64,000 bases of DNA. It comes from CAXMMR01 sp963692975 (GTDB lineage: Bacteria; Pseudomonadota; Alphaproteobacteria; Acetobacterales; Acetobacteraceae). The stretch covers positions 62,001 to 126,000 of the forward strand of contig CAXMMR010000037.1 of the NCBI GenBank assembly GCA_963692975.2. Reading direction: 5' to 3'. Below the pieces are notes generated by a model. The model was given only the letters and a program-made list of their open reading frames with translations. It was not told the origin of the DNA and ran no database searches. Positions within the stretch are counted from its first letter, which is position 1; every line of letters begins with the position of its first letter. The position numbers were made by a program, and so were the translations under genes. This document shows positions 43,504 to 52,464 of this stretch, in pieces.

Positions 43504-43582
43504 AAAAAAGGATCAAAAAACTTTTGTTCATTTAGCTTTGCGACACCGAAGAAAGCGTTTGCTTCTTTTTTCAAGAAGAAGC
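43492..43582. repeat. Twin-hairpin AT-rich repeat, copy D
   Basis: ATCCTTTTTT/GAAAAAAAGGAT (43492-43513) and GCTTCTTTTTT/CAAGAAGAAGC (43561-43582). The first stem has changed to ATCC/GGAT on both arms, a compensatory change. Overlaps the end of the UDG-like gene in a convergent gap. Confidence 0.85.
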
Positions 43583-43589
43583 GCTTTCC

Positions 43590-44087
43590 TTATCCGACCG
43601 ACGCGAAATATGCCGCCACCGGTCCGGTCAGCCGCAGCCCACGCGCCTCGCCTGGCGAGACCAGCCTTGCCGCGACGATCTCCCGCCCGTCGAGCCGCAG
43701 CCGCGGCAACTGGTCGAGCGACAGCTCGAACATGTGCACCCGCTCCTGCCGGCCATCCCACACGCCGCACTCGATCGGGCCCGGCCGCAGCGCGCTGTCG
43801 CCAAGTGCTGCGACGTCGACGCCGATCTCCTCGACCATCTCGCGCCGTGCCGCCGCCATCGGCTGCTCGCCCGCATGCACTCCGCCGCCAGGAAAGTTCC
43901 ACGCCCGCCGATACGAAGAGCGCAGCAGCAGCACCTGCCCGCCGACATGCATCGCCACCAGCGCGCCCTGATGCTGCGGCTTTCGCATCCGCCACCAGAT
44001 CCGAGCCAGCGAGAACCCGACCAGCAGCGCCAGTCGCCACGCCCGATCGAGCAGGGAAGCCCGGCTAGCGAGGAAGGCGTCCTGCAT
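43590..44087 (-). CDS. NUDIX hydrolase
   Basis: A 165-residue pyrophosphohydrolase. The NUDIX box GX5EX7REUXEEXGU is complete as GGVHAGEQPMAAARREMVEE followed by IGV. An N-terminal amphipathic/hydrophobic helix (LDRAWRLALLVGFSLARIWW) may attach it to the membrane. It starts 4 bp after the debranching-enzyme-like gene, so the two are co-transcribed. Substrate unknown; sugar nucleotides are plausible from the neighbour. Confidence 0.9.
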   Translation of the reverse strand: MQDAFLASRASLLDRAWRLALLVGFSLARIWWRMRKPQHQGALVAMHVGGQVLLLRSSYRRAWNFPGGGVHAGEQPMAAARREMVEEIGVDVAALGDSALRPGPIECGVWDGRQERVHMFELSLDQLPRLRLDGREIVAARLVSPGEARGLRLTGPVAAYFASVG

Positions 44088-44091
44088 CAGC

Positions 44092-46335
44092 TCACCCGAC
44101 CCGGCTTGCCAGGTCCCGGCGCGCCTCCGACAGCGATCGCCGCACCACCTTGTCCACCGGTCCGCGCAGCACCGTGAACGTCGTCGTCCCGTCCGCCTGC
44201 CGCTCGAAACGCAGGTCGAACTCGTCCTTGCCCAGCAGCAGCTCGCTCAGCGTGAGGTCCGGCAGCCACTCCGGCAAGTGCGGGTCCACGTAGAGCAGGC
44301 CCGCCGGCGCGTCTGGCGAGAGGCCCAGCATCGCTGTGACCAGCGAAAACACCGAGCCCGCCGCCCAGGCCTGCGGCACGTTGGCGCCGAGATACTGCAC
44401 CGGAAAGCTGGTCTCCGTGCGCTGCAGCCCGGCATAGAGCTCCGGCAGCTGATGCAGCGCGAAGAACCCCCCAGCCCGCGCCACCCCAAGCGCCACCTCG
44501 GCCGCCTCGTCGTCGAAGCCGTAGCGGCGAAAGCCATGCGCGATGATGCCGTTGTCGTGCGGCCACACCGAGCCGTTCTGATACGAATACGGATTGAACG
44601 CGCGGTGCTCGGCCGACAGCGTGCGGATCCCCCAGCCCGACCACATGTCGTCCGCCAGCAGCCGCCGCACCACCGCCTCGGCCCGATGCTCCGGGATCAG
44701 CCCCGACCACAGGCAGTGCCCCGGGTTGGAGGCGACCGAGAGCACCTTCTTCTTCTCGCCGTCGAGCGCAAAGGCGTAGAAGCCCAGCTCCTCGTCCCAA
44801 AACGCTGCCTCGAACCGCTGGGCCAGCAGCCGCGCCTTGCCGCGCAATCGGGCGGCGTCCTCGCCTCGTCCCAGCGCATCATACACCACCGCCATCCGCA
44901 GCCAGGCGTCGTAGGTGTAGCCCTGCAGCTCGACCAGCGCCTTCGGGTCGCGCACCTTGGTGCCGTCCGGATACAGCACGCCGTCGCCGCTGTCCTTCCA
45001 GGATTGGTTCTCAAGCCCGTTCTTCGACTTCGTCTGATATTCCTGGAAGCCGTCGCCGTCTTGGTCGCCGTAACGATCGATCCACTCGAGGCAGCGCTCC
45101 GCGACCGGCAGGTGCTGGCGCAGCACCGCCTTGTCGCCGGTCACCATCCAGAGCTGGTGCAGCACGATCAGCCACAGCGCCGTCGCATCCGCCGTGCCGT
45201 AATACGGCGTGTGCGGAACGAGCTTGAAGTGCGCCAGCTCGCCGCGCCGCATCTCGTGCAGAATCTTACCAGGCTGCGCGTCCCGCCAGTCGTCCATCTC
45301 GGTCGCCTGGTAGCGCCCGAGCAGCTCGAGCGCGCCGCGCGCGAAACCAGGATAGATCAGGCTCGTCTGCATCGACACGATCAGGCTGTCGCGTCCGAAC
45401 AGCGCCACGAACCACGGCAGCCCCGCCGCGGGCACCAGCTCCACCGGATCCTCCGCCTCCGCTCCCTCGGCGAAGTTCCGCGTCAGCGCCTGCGTGCCGC
45501 CGCCCTTCTGGTCGTCCTGAAAGCGCGGCGTCAGCGGCAGCCGCAGCGCGCCCATATCGTCCACCGCCCGGTGATACAGCAGCTCAAAGCCGTCATTGGA
45601 GGAGCGCGCCTTGGCGACCTTGGTGCGCCAGGCAAGCAGCCGCTTGTTCAGTCGGCTGTCCAGGCACGCGTCGATCGGCGTCTCCGGCGCCCCGAGATAG
45701 CCATGCTCGTCGCCCGGCTCGTAGGTGAGATAGGCGGTCCAGCTCGCTCCCGGCGCAATCCGCACGTCGAATGTAATCCGCCCATTGGCATAGGCGACGA
45801 CGCCATGGTCGCGCGCCCGTACTCGCAGGCTGCGCATGAAGTCCTGGTTGCAGTACGTCGTCGTCAGGCACGCGCTCGCCTCGTCCCACACGGTGGTGAT
45901 CCGCCCGCGCCGCACGATGCGCTGCGCCTTCACCTCAAAGATGTCGGCAAAATCCGACCGCACGACGATCTCGAGATTGAAACAGACCTCCGTGCCGCCG
46001 TAATTGGCAATCGAGAGGTCCTCGCGCACCCCTCCATCCACCTGCCGCCCGATCGCCAGGTTCAGCGTCTTGGCAGCGACCTCGCCCTCCATCGTCAGGA
46101 AGGCCCGGTTCTGCAGGAATACCCGGGCGGCGCAGAATGTCACCGCGCCGGCATTGAGCAGCACCCAAGGCTCGCCATTGGCATACACCTGCCAGCTCGA
46201 GAGCAGGCGCGTGTCGTCATGGTAGAAGCCCTTGTCGCTCGGCCACAGGATCTGCCCGTCCTCCTCGGTCAGCAACACCGCGCCGGCGGCATGGATCGCA
46301 ATCTGCGGCGGGCCTACAGTAATCTCTAGGGCCAT
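44092..46335 (-). CDS. Glycogen-debranching-enzyme-like amylo-alpha-1,6-glucosidase
   Basis: A 747-residue cytosolic protein. The N-terminal glycogen-debranching N-domain (ITVGPPQIAIHAAGAVLLTE to about residue 240) precedes a six-hairpin (alpha/alpha)6 glycosidase domain: LPWFVALFGRDSLIVSMQTS, PHTPYYGTADATALWLIVLH, GLENQSWKDSGDGVLYPDG and YQNGSVWPHDNGIIAHGFRR. The acidic residues in GRDS, KDS and the WPHDN loop are where GH15/GH133-type catalytic residues occur. It probably trims glycogen or other stored glucans. ATG 46335 is chosen since the upstream frame runs into repeat E. Confidence 0.88.
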   Translation of the reverse strand: MALEITVGPPQIAIHAAGAVLLTEEDGQILWPSDKGFYHDDTRLLSSWQVYANGEPWVLLNAGAVTFCAARVFLQNRAFLTMEGEVAAKTLNLAIGRQVDGGVREDLSIANYGGTEVCFNLEIVVRSDFADIFEVKAQRIVRRGRITTVWDEASACLTTTYCNQDFMRSLRVRARDHGVVAYANGRITFDVRIAPGASWTAYLTYEPGDEHGYLGAPETPIDACLDSRLNKRLLAWRTKVAKARSSNDGFELLYHRAVDDMGALRLPLTPRFQDDQKGGGTQALTRNFAEGAEAEDPVELVPAAGLPWFVALFGRDSLIVSMQTSLIYPGFARGALELLGRYQATEMDDWRDAQPGKILHEMRRGELAHFKLVPHTPYYGTADATALWLIVLHQLWMVTGDKAVLRQHLPVAERCLEWIDRYGDQDGDGFQEYQTKSKNGLENQSWKDSGDGVLYPDGTKVRDPKALVELQGYTYDAWLRMAVVYDALGRGEDAARLRGKARLLAQRFEAAFWDEELGFYAFALDGEKKKVLSVASNPGHCLWSGLIPEHRAEAVVRRLLADDMWSGWGIRTLSAEHRAFNPYSYQNGSVWPHDNGIIAHGFRRYGFDDEAAEVALGVARAGGFFALHQLPELYAGLQRTETSFPVQYLGANVPQAWAAGSVFSLVTAMLGLSPDAPAGLLYVDPHLPEWLPDLTLSELLLGKDEFDLRFERQADGTTTFTVLRGPVDKVVRRSLSEARRDLASRVG

Positions 46336-46685
46336 GCGTTTCGTCTCCGGGAAGGCAAGCGCTTCTTTTTTGAAAAAAAGAAGCAAAAAACTTCAATCCG
46401 TATTGTTGGTGCTGACCGTTGAAGCAGACGGCCTTTAGGACAACAGTTTTTTTGTTCTTTTTTTCAAAAAAGAACATCTTTCTTGACTTGCAAAACCGAT
46501 CGCTGCCGGTGCCGCCTCGTCCGCCATCAGACATCCCCCTGCCGGCCGCCGGCCCGCCGTTTCGAACGTAACGCCTCAGACCGTCCCCCGATGCACCATC
46601 AGGTTCGGCAGCGTTGCGCTCGAGCGCGCCGGCAGTCAGCTTGTTGGCGGCGCTGCGGTCGTAGAGCGCGTCGAATGCAGACGCC
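46336..46685. other. 350-bp gap with repeat E and a possible coding relic
   Basis: Contains the twin-hairpin repeat (46361-46475). From about 46595 to 46685 the minus strand reads in frame as FDALYDRSAANKLTAGALER, which looks protein-like but matches nothing I can name; it may be a fragment of a decayed gene. Confidence 0.35.
46361..46475. repeat. Twin-hairpin AT-rich repeat, copy E
   Basis: GCTTCTTTTTT/GAAAAAAAGAAGC (46361-46384), inner arm AAAAAACTT, mirror arm of T residues, and GTTCTTTTTTT/CAAAAAAGAAC (46454-46475), immediately upstream of the debranching gene. Confidence 0.9.
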
Positions 46686-47800
46686 CTAAGCCTGCCTCTG
46701 CCAAGTCTGAGTCGAAGGCGGGAGCCTCAAGCGAGGAAACCGCGCGGTGAAGATCGTGCCCTGCAGGTCAGAGGACGTCACCTCGATGGTTCCCCCATGG
46801 GCAACGACGACTTCCTTGGTGATGTACAACCCCAAGCCGAGATTGTCCGATGTTGAGAGGTTACTTTCGTCTGGCAGCCCGCGGGTCAGCGGATCGAAGA
46901 TCATGTCCATCTTGTCGGGCGAGATCGGCAGTCCATCGTTGCCGACGGTCACCGTCACGGCGTCCACGCTGCCCGCGACGCCGACGCGTATCGGCGATCC
47001 TTTGAAGCCATACTGGGCGGCGTTGCCCAGCAGGTTCGAGAACACCTGGCCGACCCGGGCCTTATCACACTCACCCAGCAGATCCCCCGACAGGCTCAGC
47101 TCGATGGTGCGACTTGGATGCACGACGCGTGTCTCATCGACAATCTGCTGAGCGACAAATCCCAGGTTCATCATCGCGCGAACGACCGGAAGCCCGGCGC
47201 CGAAGCGTGCGCGGGTAACATCGAGCAAGGTGCTGATCAGCTCGCCCATGCGCCGCGCGCCTTCGAGCATGTTCTTGGTCAGCATCGTCTGGCGCTCGCT
47301 CAGCTTGCCCATATGCAAGCTAAGCTCCGCCGATAACATGATCGCCTGAACCGGACCGCGAAGGTCGTGCCCAGTATCCCGACGACCAGGTTCTTCGATT
47401 GGGCGACCTTCTTCACGTCGAAATTGACGGACTCGGCGAGTTTCTAATCGATCGACTCATTGAACCTGGTCATGTCGGCGATGTCCTGAGCATCGAACGC
47501 GGGGCCGGTCCTGTTCCAAAGTCTTAAGACGCTCGCCCGCAGCGCTCGATATTCCGAGGCCATTTGGCCGATGTCAAAGCCTCCTGCAAGTCGCAACGCG
47601 GCGTGTGTTTGCGCCGCGGTGTTTATCTCGTCTTTAAGTCCGTGCGATTTCACTTCCCTCTCGCCAGGCGTTTGCGCCTTCTCCATGTCAGGCCCGATGA
47701 ATTCGACGATCTGATGGATGTGGTCACGCGACGCCTGCGGCGTCATCCCTCCAGCGGCGGGGCAGCCGCGCCAGTGGCGCCTGTACGCGTTAAACGGTCT
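46686..47800 (-). pseudogene. Decayed sensor histidine kinase (RsbRD-type N-domain, HisKA, HATPase_c)
   Basis: Three lesions break what would be a ~370-residue soluble kinase. The N-terminal part (GMTPQASRDHIHQIVEFIGP ... ALRASVLRLWNRTG ... MTRFNESID) ends at a TAG (47444-47446) where CAG is expected. Read-through continues KLAESVNFDVKKVAQSKNLV then VGILG. A one-base deletion next to 47370 then shifts frame just before the H-box His (HDLRGPVQAIM in the new frame). The rest (46686-47339) is an intact HATPase domain with NLLGNAAQYGF, VGNDGLPI and LGLGLYITKEVV. The extreme N-terminus is also degraded. The kinase cannot be made as one polypeptide. Confidence 0.8.
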
Positions 47801-48167
47801 GCTCGCGCTCGATCTCGCGAGCGAGGGATCCACCTGCTCGTCAGCCGCCGATTCGTCGACCCCGCGCCATAGCGTCCAGAGGTGCCGGCGATGACGGTAA
47901 AGCTCGCACTCACCGTCTCCTCGGCGGCCCCATGCCTTGTGTCGTTTCGTTTCCGTCGCACGAGCTGCCCGAAGCGACACGTCGACCGTGTGCTCTCCGT
48001 GCCCGAGCAGCAGAGCCGATGAGACGCCGCATCGACGCTCGTCCCGCCAGCACGACGCCAGGAGCGTTGACGAGGCTGGATCAGCGGCTCAACAGCATCA
48101 CGTCAGACCCACCAAGGGCGGCTGGGCAAGGTTGATGGTCGTCTGTGACCGAGCGCAATCGACGCGC

Positions 48168-48241
48168 TGGCTGGGGGACCTGGATTCGAACCAAGGCTTT
48201 CCGAGTCAGAGTCGGAAGTTCTACCGCTAAACTATCCCCCA
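48168..48241 (-). tRNA. tRNA-Gln (anticodon CTG)
   Basis: The minus strand folds into a 74-nt tRNA with encoded CCA. The acceptor stem is TGGGGGA/TCCCCCA with discriminator G. The anticodon stem TCCGA/TCGGA holds the loop CTCTGAC, whose anticodon CTG reads CAG. The T arm contains GGTTCGAATCC and the D arm AGTTTAGCGGTAG. The acceptor, D, anticodon and T arms are all present. Confidence 0.96.
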
Positions 48242-48401
48242 ATCGCCCGGACCGCCACGCGGCTAAGACGACAGTCCCGTCGAACGGGGAGCCCGCGTAG
48301 CACGCGGCGACGCGGCGTGGCAACCCGAGCCGCAGGTGAGGCTTGCCCATTTGCGTCAACCGAGTGACTGTATCCGCTTTCGTGCGCGGAGCCGCTGCAG
48401 G

Positions 48402-49517
48402 GTGGTCAACATCGCCGAACACCTGCCCGATCGCCCCTTCGGCCAGCCCCGCCGGTCGGCGCTGCGCGACCCGCGCTGCTTCGCCGCCCTCGACCTTGGC
48501 ACCAGCAACTGCCGCCTGCTGATCGCCGCTCCCGAGGCGGACGGCTTTCGCATCGTCGACAGCTTCAGCCGCACTGTCCGGCTCGGTGAGGGCCTGCACG
48601 GCAGCGGTGTGCTCGCCGCCGCGGCGATGGAGCGCACCCTGGAGGCGCTGGAGACCTGCGCCGCTCGTCTGCGCCGGCGCGAGGTTCGCGGCCTGCGCGC
48701 CGTCGCCACCCAAGCCTGCCGCCAGGCCAGCAACTCCGGCGCCTTCCTCGCCCGGGTGCGCGTCCAAACGGGCCTTGCCATCGACGTGATCAGCACCCGC
48801 GAGGAGGCCGAGTTGGCGCTCGAGAGCTGCGCCGCCCTGCTCGCGCCCGACGCCCGCCGCGCCCTGCTGTTCGACATCGGCGGCGGCTCCACCGAGCTCG
48901 GCTGGGTGCGCCTGGCCGCGCCGGGTGCGACGCCGGGCACGCAGTCTCCATCGCTGATCGGCTATGCCAGCCTGCCGGTCGGCGTGGTCTCGCTCGCCGA
49001 ACGCTTCGCCCAGACGCTGTTCACTCCGTCCGGCTTCGCCGCCATGGTGCGCGACGTCACCGCCCGTCTCGCCGACTTCGAGCGCGTCCACTGCATCGGC
49101 CGCGAGCTGCGCCTCGGCGGTGTCCAGCTGCTCGCCACCAGCGGCGCCGCGACCACGCTCGCCGGCGTCGCCCTCGGCTTGCCGCGCTACAGCCGCCCGC
49201 TGGTCGACGGTGCGGTGCTGAGCGATGGGGCGATCCAGGCCGCGCTGACCTGCCTGCTCCGCCTCGCCGACGAGGGCGGCCAGGCCGGGCTTGCCAGCCA
49301 TCCCTGCGTCGGCCCGGAACGCGCCGCCATGCTGATGCCCGGCTGCGCCATCTTCCGCGCCATCCACTCGGTCTGGCCCGCCGCCACCGTCACCGTCGCC
49401 GATCGCGGCCTGCGCGAGGGCATGCTGCTGCGCATGATGCGCGCCGGCCTGGCCCGCCCATTGCGCGGTTCCGGCCACGCCCGAATCCGCCAGCCCGGTC
49501 ATCCACCGGCACGATAA
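48402..49517 (+). CDS. ppx: Ppx/GppA phosphatase family protein (exopolyphosphatase-like)
   Basis: A 371-residue member of the ASKHA-fold exopolyphosphatase / pppGpp phosphohydrolase family. Phosphate-1 loop AALDLGTSNCRLLI, phosphate-2 loop LFDIGGGSTELGWV and the segment LLATSGAATTLAGVALGL are present. It is the short form without the C-terminal HD domain, as usual in alphaproteobacteria beside rlmE. No ATG precedes the domain; GTG at 48402 is chosen, GTG at 48336 is the alternative. Whether the substrate is polyphosphate or pppGpp is not decided by sequence. Confidence 0.88.
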   Translation: MVNIAEHLPDRPFGQPRRSALRDPRCFAALDLGTSNCRLLIAAPEADGFRIVDSFSRTVRLGEGLHGSGVLAAAAMERTLEALETCAARLRRREVRGLRAVATQACRQASNSGAFLARVRVQTGLAIDVISTREEAELALESCAALLAPDARRALLFDIGGGSTELGWVRLAAPGATPGTQSPSLIGYASLPVGVVSLAERFAQTLFTPSGFAAMVRDVTARLADFERVHCIGRELRLGGVQLLATSGAATTLAGVALGLPRYSRPLVDGAVLSDGAIQAALTCLLRLADEGGQAGLASHPCVGPERAAMLMPGCAIFRAIHSVWPAATVTVADRGLREGMLLRMMRAGLARPLRGSGHARIRQPGHPPAR

Positions 49518-49524
49518 GAAAGCA

Positions 49525-49619
49525 GTTCTTTTTGAAAAAAGAACCAAAAACTTCTGTCAGATAAGAGCACACTGCCAAGCGGACGGAAGTTTTTTGCTTC
49601 TTTTTTTCAAAAAAGAAGC
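49525..49619. repeat. Twin-hairpin AT-rich repeat, copy F
   Basis: GTTCTTTTT/GAAAAAAGAAC (49525-49544), inner arms AAAAACTT and AAGTTTTTT, and GCTTCTTTTTTT/CAAAAAAGAAGC (49596-49619). Between the co-directional ppx and rlmE genes. Confidence 0.9.
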
Positions 49620-49644
49620 GCTTGCCTGCCCGCCTCGCCCAATC

Positions 49645-50328
49645 ATGCTACAAGCCGCCATGGCCTCCAAGCTCACCGCCCGCGGCACCAGCGTCTCGCT
49701 CCGCCACGCCCGCAAGCACAGCACCGCCTCGCAGGCCTGGCTGCGCCGCCAGCTCAACGACCCCTACGTCGCCGCTGCCCGTGCCCAGGGCTGGCGCTCG
49801 CGCGCCGCTTTCAAGCTCATCGAGCTCGACGAGAAGTTCAGCCTGCTCCGCCCTGGCCTGCGGGTGCTCGACCTCGGCGCCGCCCCCGGCGGCTGGAGCC
49901 AGGTTGCCGCCCGCAACGGCGCCAGCCACATCATCGGCCTCGACCTGCTGACCATCGACACCATCCCCGGCGCCACCATGCTGCAGGGCGACTTTACCGA
50001 CCCCGCCATGCCCGCCCGCCTCACCGCCGCCATGGGCGGACCCGCCGACGTCGTGCTGTCCGACATGGCCCCCAACACCACCGGCCACGCCGCGACCGAC
50101 CACATCCGCATCATCGCGCTGGCCGAGCTCGCCCTTGACCTCGCCCTGCAAATTCTCGCCCCCGGCGGCGCCTTCGTCGCCAAGGTCTTCCAGGGCGGTT
50201 CCGAAAAGCAGATGCTTGTATCACTCAAGCAGGCCTTCACCAGCGTCAAGCACGCCAAGCCGCCGTCCAGCCGCAAGGAAAGCAGCGAGCTCTACGTCGT
50301 GGCGCAAGGCTTCAAGAGGCAGGCGTAG
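49645..50328 (+). CDS. rlmE: 23S rRNA (uridine-2552 2'-O) methyltransferase
   Basis: FtsJ/RrmJ-type SAM-dependent methyltransferase that methylates U2552 in the ribosomal A-loop, 227 residues (222 if the ATG at 49660 is used). The SAM motif VLDLGAAPGGWSQVA and the K-D-K-E tetrad are visible: Lys in SRAAFKLIELDEKF, Asp in VVLSDMAPNTTGH, Lys in FVAKVFQGG and Glu in SSELYVVAQGFK. The basic N-terminus (SVSLRHARKHSTASQAWLRR) binds rRNA. It follows ppx across repeat F; a ppx-rlmE pair is common in this class. Confidence 0.95.
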   Translation: MLQAAMASKLTARGTSVSLRHARKHSTASQAWLRRQLNDPYVAAARAQGWRSRAAFKLIELDEKFSLLRPGLRVLDLGAAPGGWSQVAARNGASHIIGLDLLTIDTIPGATMLQGDFTDPAMPARLTAAMGGPADVVLSDMAPNTTGHAATDHIRIIALAELALDLALQILAPGGAFVAKVFQGGSEKQMLVSLKQAFTSVKHAKPPSSRKESSELYVVAQGFKRQA

Positions 50329-50862
50329 GAGCTGACAGTCTTGACGGAGCCCGCGCGGTCGACCTGACCTGCGCCGATGGTCGAGGGTCTGATCGACATC
50401 ATCGGTTGGATCAGCGGCGAGTAGCCCGTACTAAAATCATCGAGCGCGATCCTCACGCCGAGCCGATGGAAATCGCCGAGAATTTTCAGCATGCGCAGGA
50501 TGCTGTAGGAAGATGCACTCGGTGGATCCTGAACGACACCGCTGCGTGACATCCACCATCTCGCGCGTTGAAGAAAGCCGCGCCAGGACACTCGACTGAA
50601 TACGCCGTGCTCTGGATCGACGGTCCCCTGTGATACTAGGAGCAAGTCGTTAACGCTTCACGAACAGCACGCTCAGACACCTGCATCGGAGCCTTGCCGC
50701 AACAAGCCGCTCATCCTCGCGCGCTATGAACGCGCGGCTGCACAAGACCGGCCGGTTCAATCATCAGCTATTCGGAAACACGCCCTCATCGGATGATGCG
50801 GATTAAGACCCGTTTAACCAACCTGCGGCAGACTAGGTCCTGAGGTGACATAAGGGTCGAGC
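50329..50862. other. 534-bp gap with an EAL-domain relic
   Basis: No complete gene. A minus-strand EAL fragment occupies about 50400-50510. The remainder, including the promoter region of the diguanylate cyclase gene (lower GC, about 50640-50860), shows no other recognisable feature. Confidence 0.6.
50395..50513 (-). pseudogene. EAL-domain gene fragment
   Basis: The minus strand encodes LGDFHRLGVRIALDDFSTGY followed by SPLIQ, the unmistakable central block of an EAL phosphodiesterase (compare LGARISLDDFGTGYSSLTQ in the gene at 26012). Neither the upstream EAL motif nor the downstream KIDRSF follows in frame. It is a remnant of about 40 codons next to an intact diguanylate cyclase gene on the opposite strand. 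Confidence 0.6.
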
Positions 50863-52464
50863 ATGCTTCAACGGGCCGGACGCGCGCGGATTGTTCCGCC
50901 TGGTCGGGAAGCGACCGCGGGTTGGTGGTTTACTCCGCTCGGGATCATCATCTGCATCGGCATGCTCTGCCTGAGCGCCGTTGTCGCCGTGAACGCGAGG
51001 CAGCACGCCTGGAAAGCCGCAGCGAAAGCGTCGGACAACCTGGCGACAACCCTCGAGAGAGACATCTCTCGCAACCTCGCCATATACGACCTGTCGTTGA
51101 AGGGCGTCATCGCGAACCTCGCGACGCCGGGCATATGGCAAGCCTATCCCGACGTCCGGCAAGCGGCGCTATTCGACAACTCGGCGGCTGCAGAACACCT
51201 CGGAGCGATCCTGGTTCTGGATGCACTCGGCAACATACGATTGGACTCACGCGCTTGGCCTCCGCGAACGGCAAACTATGCTGACCGCGAATACTTCAAG
51301 CTGCAGCGAGACCATCCCGAACTCGGCCTCTACATCAGCCGCCCGCTCATCAGCCGTTTGACTGGCCGTTACCAGTTGGTCTTAAGCCGCCGCATCAATC
51401 GAGCTGATGGCAGCTTTGGCGGCATTGTGCTCGGCGGCATGGAATTGTCTTACTTTCAGGACCTGTTCGATCAGCTCGATGTCGGGCCACACGGATTGTT
51501 ATCCCTGATCAGGAGCGACGGCCATATCGTCGCCCACTACCCATTGAAGAGCCAAGACATCGACAAGGACATCAGCAGAAACCCCAACTTCAACTTGAGC
51601 CGGGATTCAAACGTCGGTTCATACGTGCGGAATGCCTACACCGACGGCATCAGGCGTCTATTTGCCTATCATCATGTCGGCGACTACCCACTCATCGTGT
51701 TTGTCGGCGTCGCCGTTGACGACATTTTTCTGCCTTGGCGCACAGAAACCCTTGTCATCAGCATGGCGCTGTTGGTGCTGTCAGGTATCACGATGGCGCT
51801 CAGCCTGCTGGTGCGTCGTGAGCTAACCTTGAGGTCGGCGGCGGAGGCGCAGCTCGCAGAATCGGCAAGCGTGCTGGCCGCCATGGCGCAGACGGACGGC
51901 CTCACAGGCCTGGCCAATCGTCGGCAATTCGACTACGTGCTGGAAACCGAGTGTCGTCGTGCCGGACGCGACGACTGGCAAGTCTCACTCCTCATCTTCG
52001 ACGTCGACTTCTTCAAGCTCTTCAATGACGAGTATGGCCATCAGGCGGGCGACGCCGCCTTGCGGGCTGTGGCAGCCTGCATCAGCCGCTCAGCATTACG
52101 CCCGGGAGATCTGGGCGCCCGCTATGGTGGAGAAGAGTTCGCCGTCATCCTGCCGAGCACAGATCGACAGGGCGCGGAGTTGATCGGACAGCGTCTGCGA
52201 GAAGCCGTAGCGGATTTAAAGATCCCGCACATCAAGTCGCCGCACTACACGGTCACCCTCAGTGTGGGAGTGGCGACCATGCACCCATTTCGAACACCGA
52301 ATGACCTCCCCTCAAGCCTTGTCAGAGAGGCCGACTTGGCGATGTATCAAGCAAAGAAACTTGGCCGTAATCGGGTAGTGTGCAGCGATCGGCGATGCCC
52401 AACTTCGCGTGAGCCGCCTGCCAACAGAGATTCGGCGCCAAGCATGCTTGAGGTGTCGCGATAA
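50863..52464 (+). CDS. Membrane-bound diguanylate cyclase with dCache-like sensor
   Basis: A 533-residue c-di-GMP synthase. Membrane helix 1 (LGIIICIGMLCLSAVVAV) and helix 2 (LVISMALLVLSGITMALSLL) flank a ~250-residue periplasmic sensor of the dCache/PDC type (YADREYFKLQRDHPELGLYI then SRPLISRLTGRY). The GGDEF domain begins TDGLTGLANRRQFD and has an intact signature RYGGEEFAVILP. A product-inhibition I-site RPGD lies five residues upstream. It therefore looks active and feedback regulated. The ligand is unknown. Composition is slightly lower in GC than the neighbours, and the gene interrupts the rlmE-guaB order. Confidence 0.93.
   Translation: MLQRAGRARIVPPGREATAGWWFTPLGIIICIGMLCLSAVVAVNARQHAWKAAAKASDNLATTLERDISRNLAIYDLSLKGVIANLATPGIWQAYPDVRQAALFDNSAAAEHLGAILVLDALGNIRLDSRAWPPRTANYADREYFKLQRDHPELGLYISRPLISRLTGRYQLVLSRRINRADGSFGGIVLGGMELSYFQDLFDQLDVGPHGLLSLIRSDGHIVAHYPLKSQDIDKDISRNPNFNLSRDSNVGSYVRNAYTDGIRRLFAYHHVGDYPLIVFVGVAVDDIFLPWRTETLVISMALLVLSGITMALSLLVRRELTLRSAAEAQLAESASVLAAMAQTDGLTGLANRRQFDYVLETECRRAGRDDWQVSLLIFDVDFFKLFNDEYGHQAGDAALRAVAACISRSALRPGDLGARYGGEEFAVILPSTDRQGAELIGQRLREAVADLKIPHIKSPHYTVTLSVGVATMHPFRTPNDLPSSLVREADLAMYQAKKLGRNRVVCSDRRCPTSREPPANRDSAPSMLEVSR

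Noticed and set aside
46595..46685. Fragment of a named gene upstream of the histidine kinase relic
   Set aside because: A protein-like stretch of ~25 codons is visible on the minus strand, but I could not assign it to any family.
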